NCBI GenBank assembly: GCA_003557545.1
Contig: PWOD01000106.1
Location: forward strand, 1-6,340
DNA from: a bacterium
GTDB taxonomy: Bacteria; T1Sed10-126
Reading direction: 5' to 3'
Length of the DNA: 6,340 nt
A program made the translations under genes and the position numbers. The notes under the pieces are model-generated. The model ran no database searches and was not told the DNA's origin. It worked only from the letters and a program-made list of their open reading frames with translations. Positions 5,862-6,340 of this stretch are shown piece by piece. The first letter of the stretch is position 1, and every line of letters starts with the position of its first letter.

Positions 5862-6340
5862 CTAAAATCGTTCTGTGGAATCAACCAGTTGCTTTAGTTG
5901 CTCAGCCTGTTTATGGAACAACTGTTCCACTTCCGCCAGGGGTAGCTCTCGTGTCTCACGAATAAAGGACAGTTGTCGAAGAAAATAAACCGGCAGCAAC
6001 CCCTCCACAATATCTTCGGTCTGATCCTCCAAAAAAGCGGCAAGCGCCTCAACAACAACCTCAACCCAGGTCTGACTGTCCAGCTGATAACTATTTTCCT
6101 CAATCATCCGGCTGATTTTTTGAGCCAGCCCGGTGGGTAAAAACAGCTCTAAATTATCTCCGTAATCTGCATAAGTCTCCTCTATTCGAAGGGCTATCGC
6201 TTCAGTATCAACCGTGAGATCGGGGAAACTATCAGTCTCACCCTGGGGAGGAAAATATCTCTCTGGTTGCCTGACATCACCGCTATATTTTGACCAGATA
6301 TGACGATCGTCCGACAACAGATTAAACAGACTCAAACAAA
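5862..6340 (-). CDS. C-terminal part of a probable GT2-type (glucosylglycerate-like) glycosyltransferase
   Basis: This reverse-strand frame is open to the window edge, so the gene is truncated at its 5' end. TTG at 6335 could serve as a start only formally: the frame continues upstream through a Cys codon and no ribosome binding site can be seen. About 159 C-terminal residues are visible, acidic and mostly helical. The order SLFNLL.....IW near the beginning, FLPTGLAQKI in the middle, TWVEVVVEALAAF, then LLPVYFLRQLSFIRETRELPLAEVE and a final helix resembles, from memory, the C-terminal helical region of family-2 glycosyltransferases annotated as glucosylglycerate or mannosylglycerate-type synthases. 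The catalytic GT-A domain would lie outside the window, so substrate and activity cannot be judged. The stop is 36 bases from the convergent regulator gene. An unknown acidic helical protein is the alternative. Confidence 0.55.
   Translation of the reverse strand, partial: CLSLFNLLSDDRHIWSKYSGDVRQPERYFPPQGETDSFPDLTVDTEAIALRIEETYADYGDNLELFLPTGLAQKISRMIEENSYQLDSQTWVEVVVEALAAFLEDQTEDIVEGLLPVYFLRQLSFIRETRELPLAEVEQLFHKQAEQLKQLVDSTERF

Overview
The window looks like a chromosomal housekeeping segment of a Gram-positive-type bacterium, most likely an anaerobic clostridial or halanaerobial lineage of the Bacillota. The reasons are the acpS-nnr-alr gene order (related to the Bacillus acpS-ydcC-alr arrangement), strong AGGAGGTG-type ribosome binding sites, frequent TTG and GTG starts, sigma-A-like promoters, and moderate GC in genes against AT-rich spacers. 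I cannot name a genus from this sequence. A mild hint of a halophile or osmotolerant organism comes from the partial reverse-strand gene at the right edge, which resembles the C-terminal end of compatible-solute (glucosylglycerate-type) glycosyltransferases.

Layout: bases 1-489 hold no recognisable gene. They contain a perfect 8-bp inverted repeat, a good candidate promoter and a U-tailed hairpin-like element ahead of acpS. acpS (490-891) is followed by a 213-base spacer with an extended -10 promoter and a stable hairpin just before nnr. nnr (1105-2709) and alr (2688-3896) overlap by 22 bases and must be co-transcribed. After 62 bases comes a small membrane-anchored protein with a BsuPI-like domain (3959-4420), whose stop codon overlaps the probable thiL start (4420-5358). 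A clear promoter (5379-5406) then drives a small XRE-family regulator (5451-5825). The last gene (5862 to the right edge) is convergent and cut by the window end.

How they work together: AcpS activates acyl carrier protein for lipid synthesis, Nnr repairs damaged NAD(P)H, Alr supplies D-alanine for peptidoglycan, and ThiL makes thiamine diphosphate. They form a loose house of cofactor and cell-envelope functions rather than one pathway. The regulator has its own promoter and may be independent. I see no mobile element, CRISPR array, RNA gene or defence system. The items most worth a second look are the leader hairpin before nnr, the inverted repeat before acpS, the identity of the truncated right-edge gene, the variant NnrE glycine-rich motif, and thiL sitting here without tsaE.
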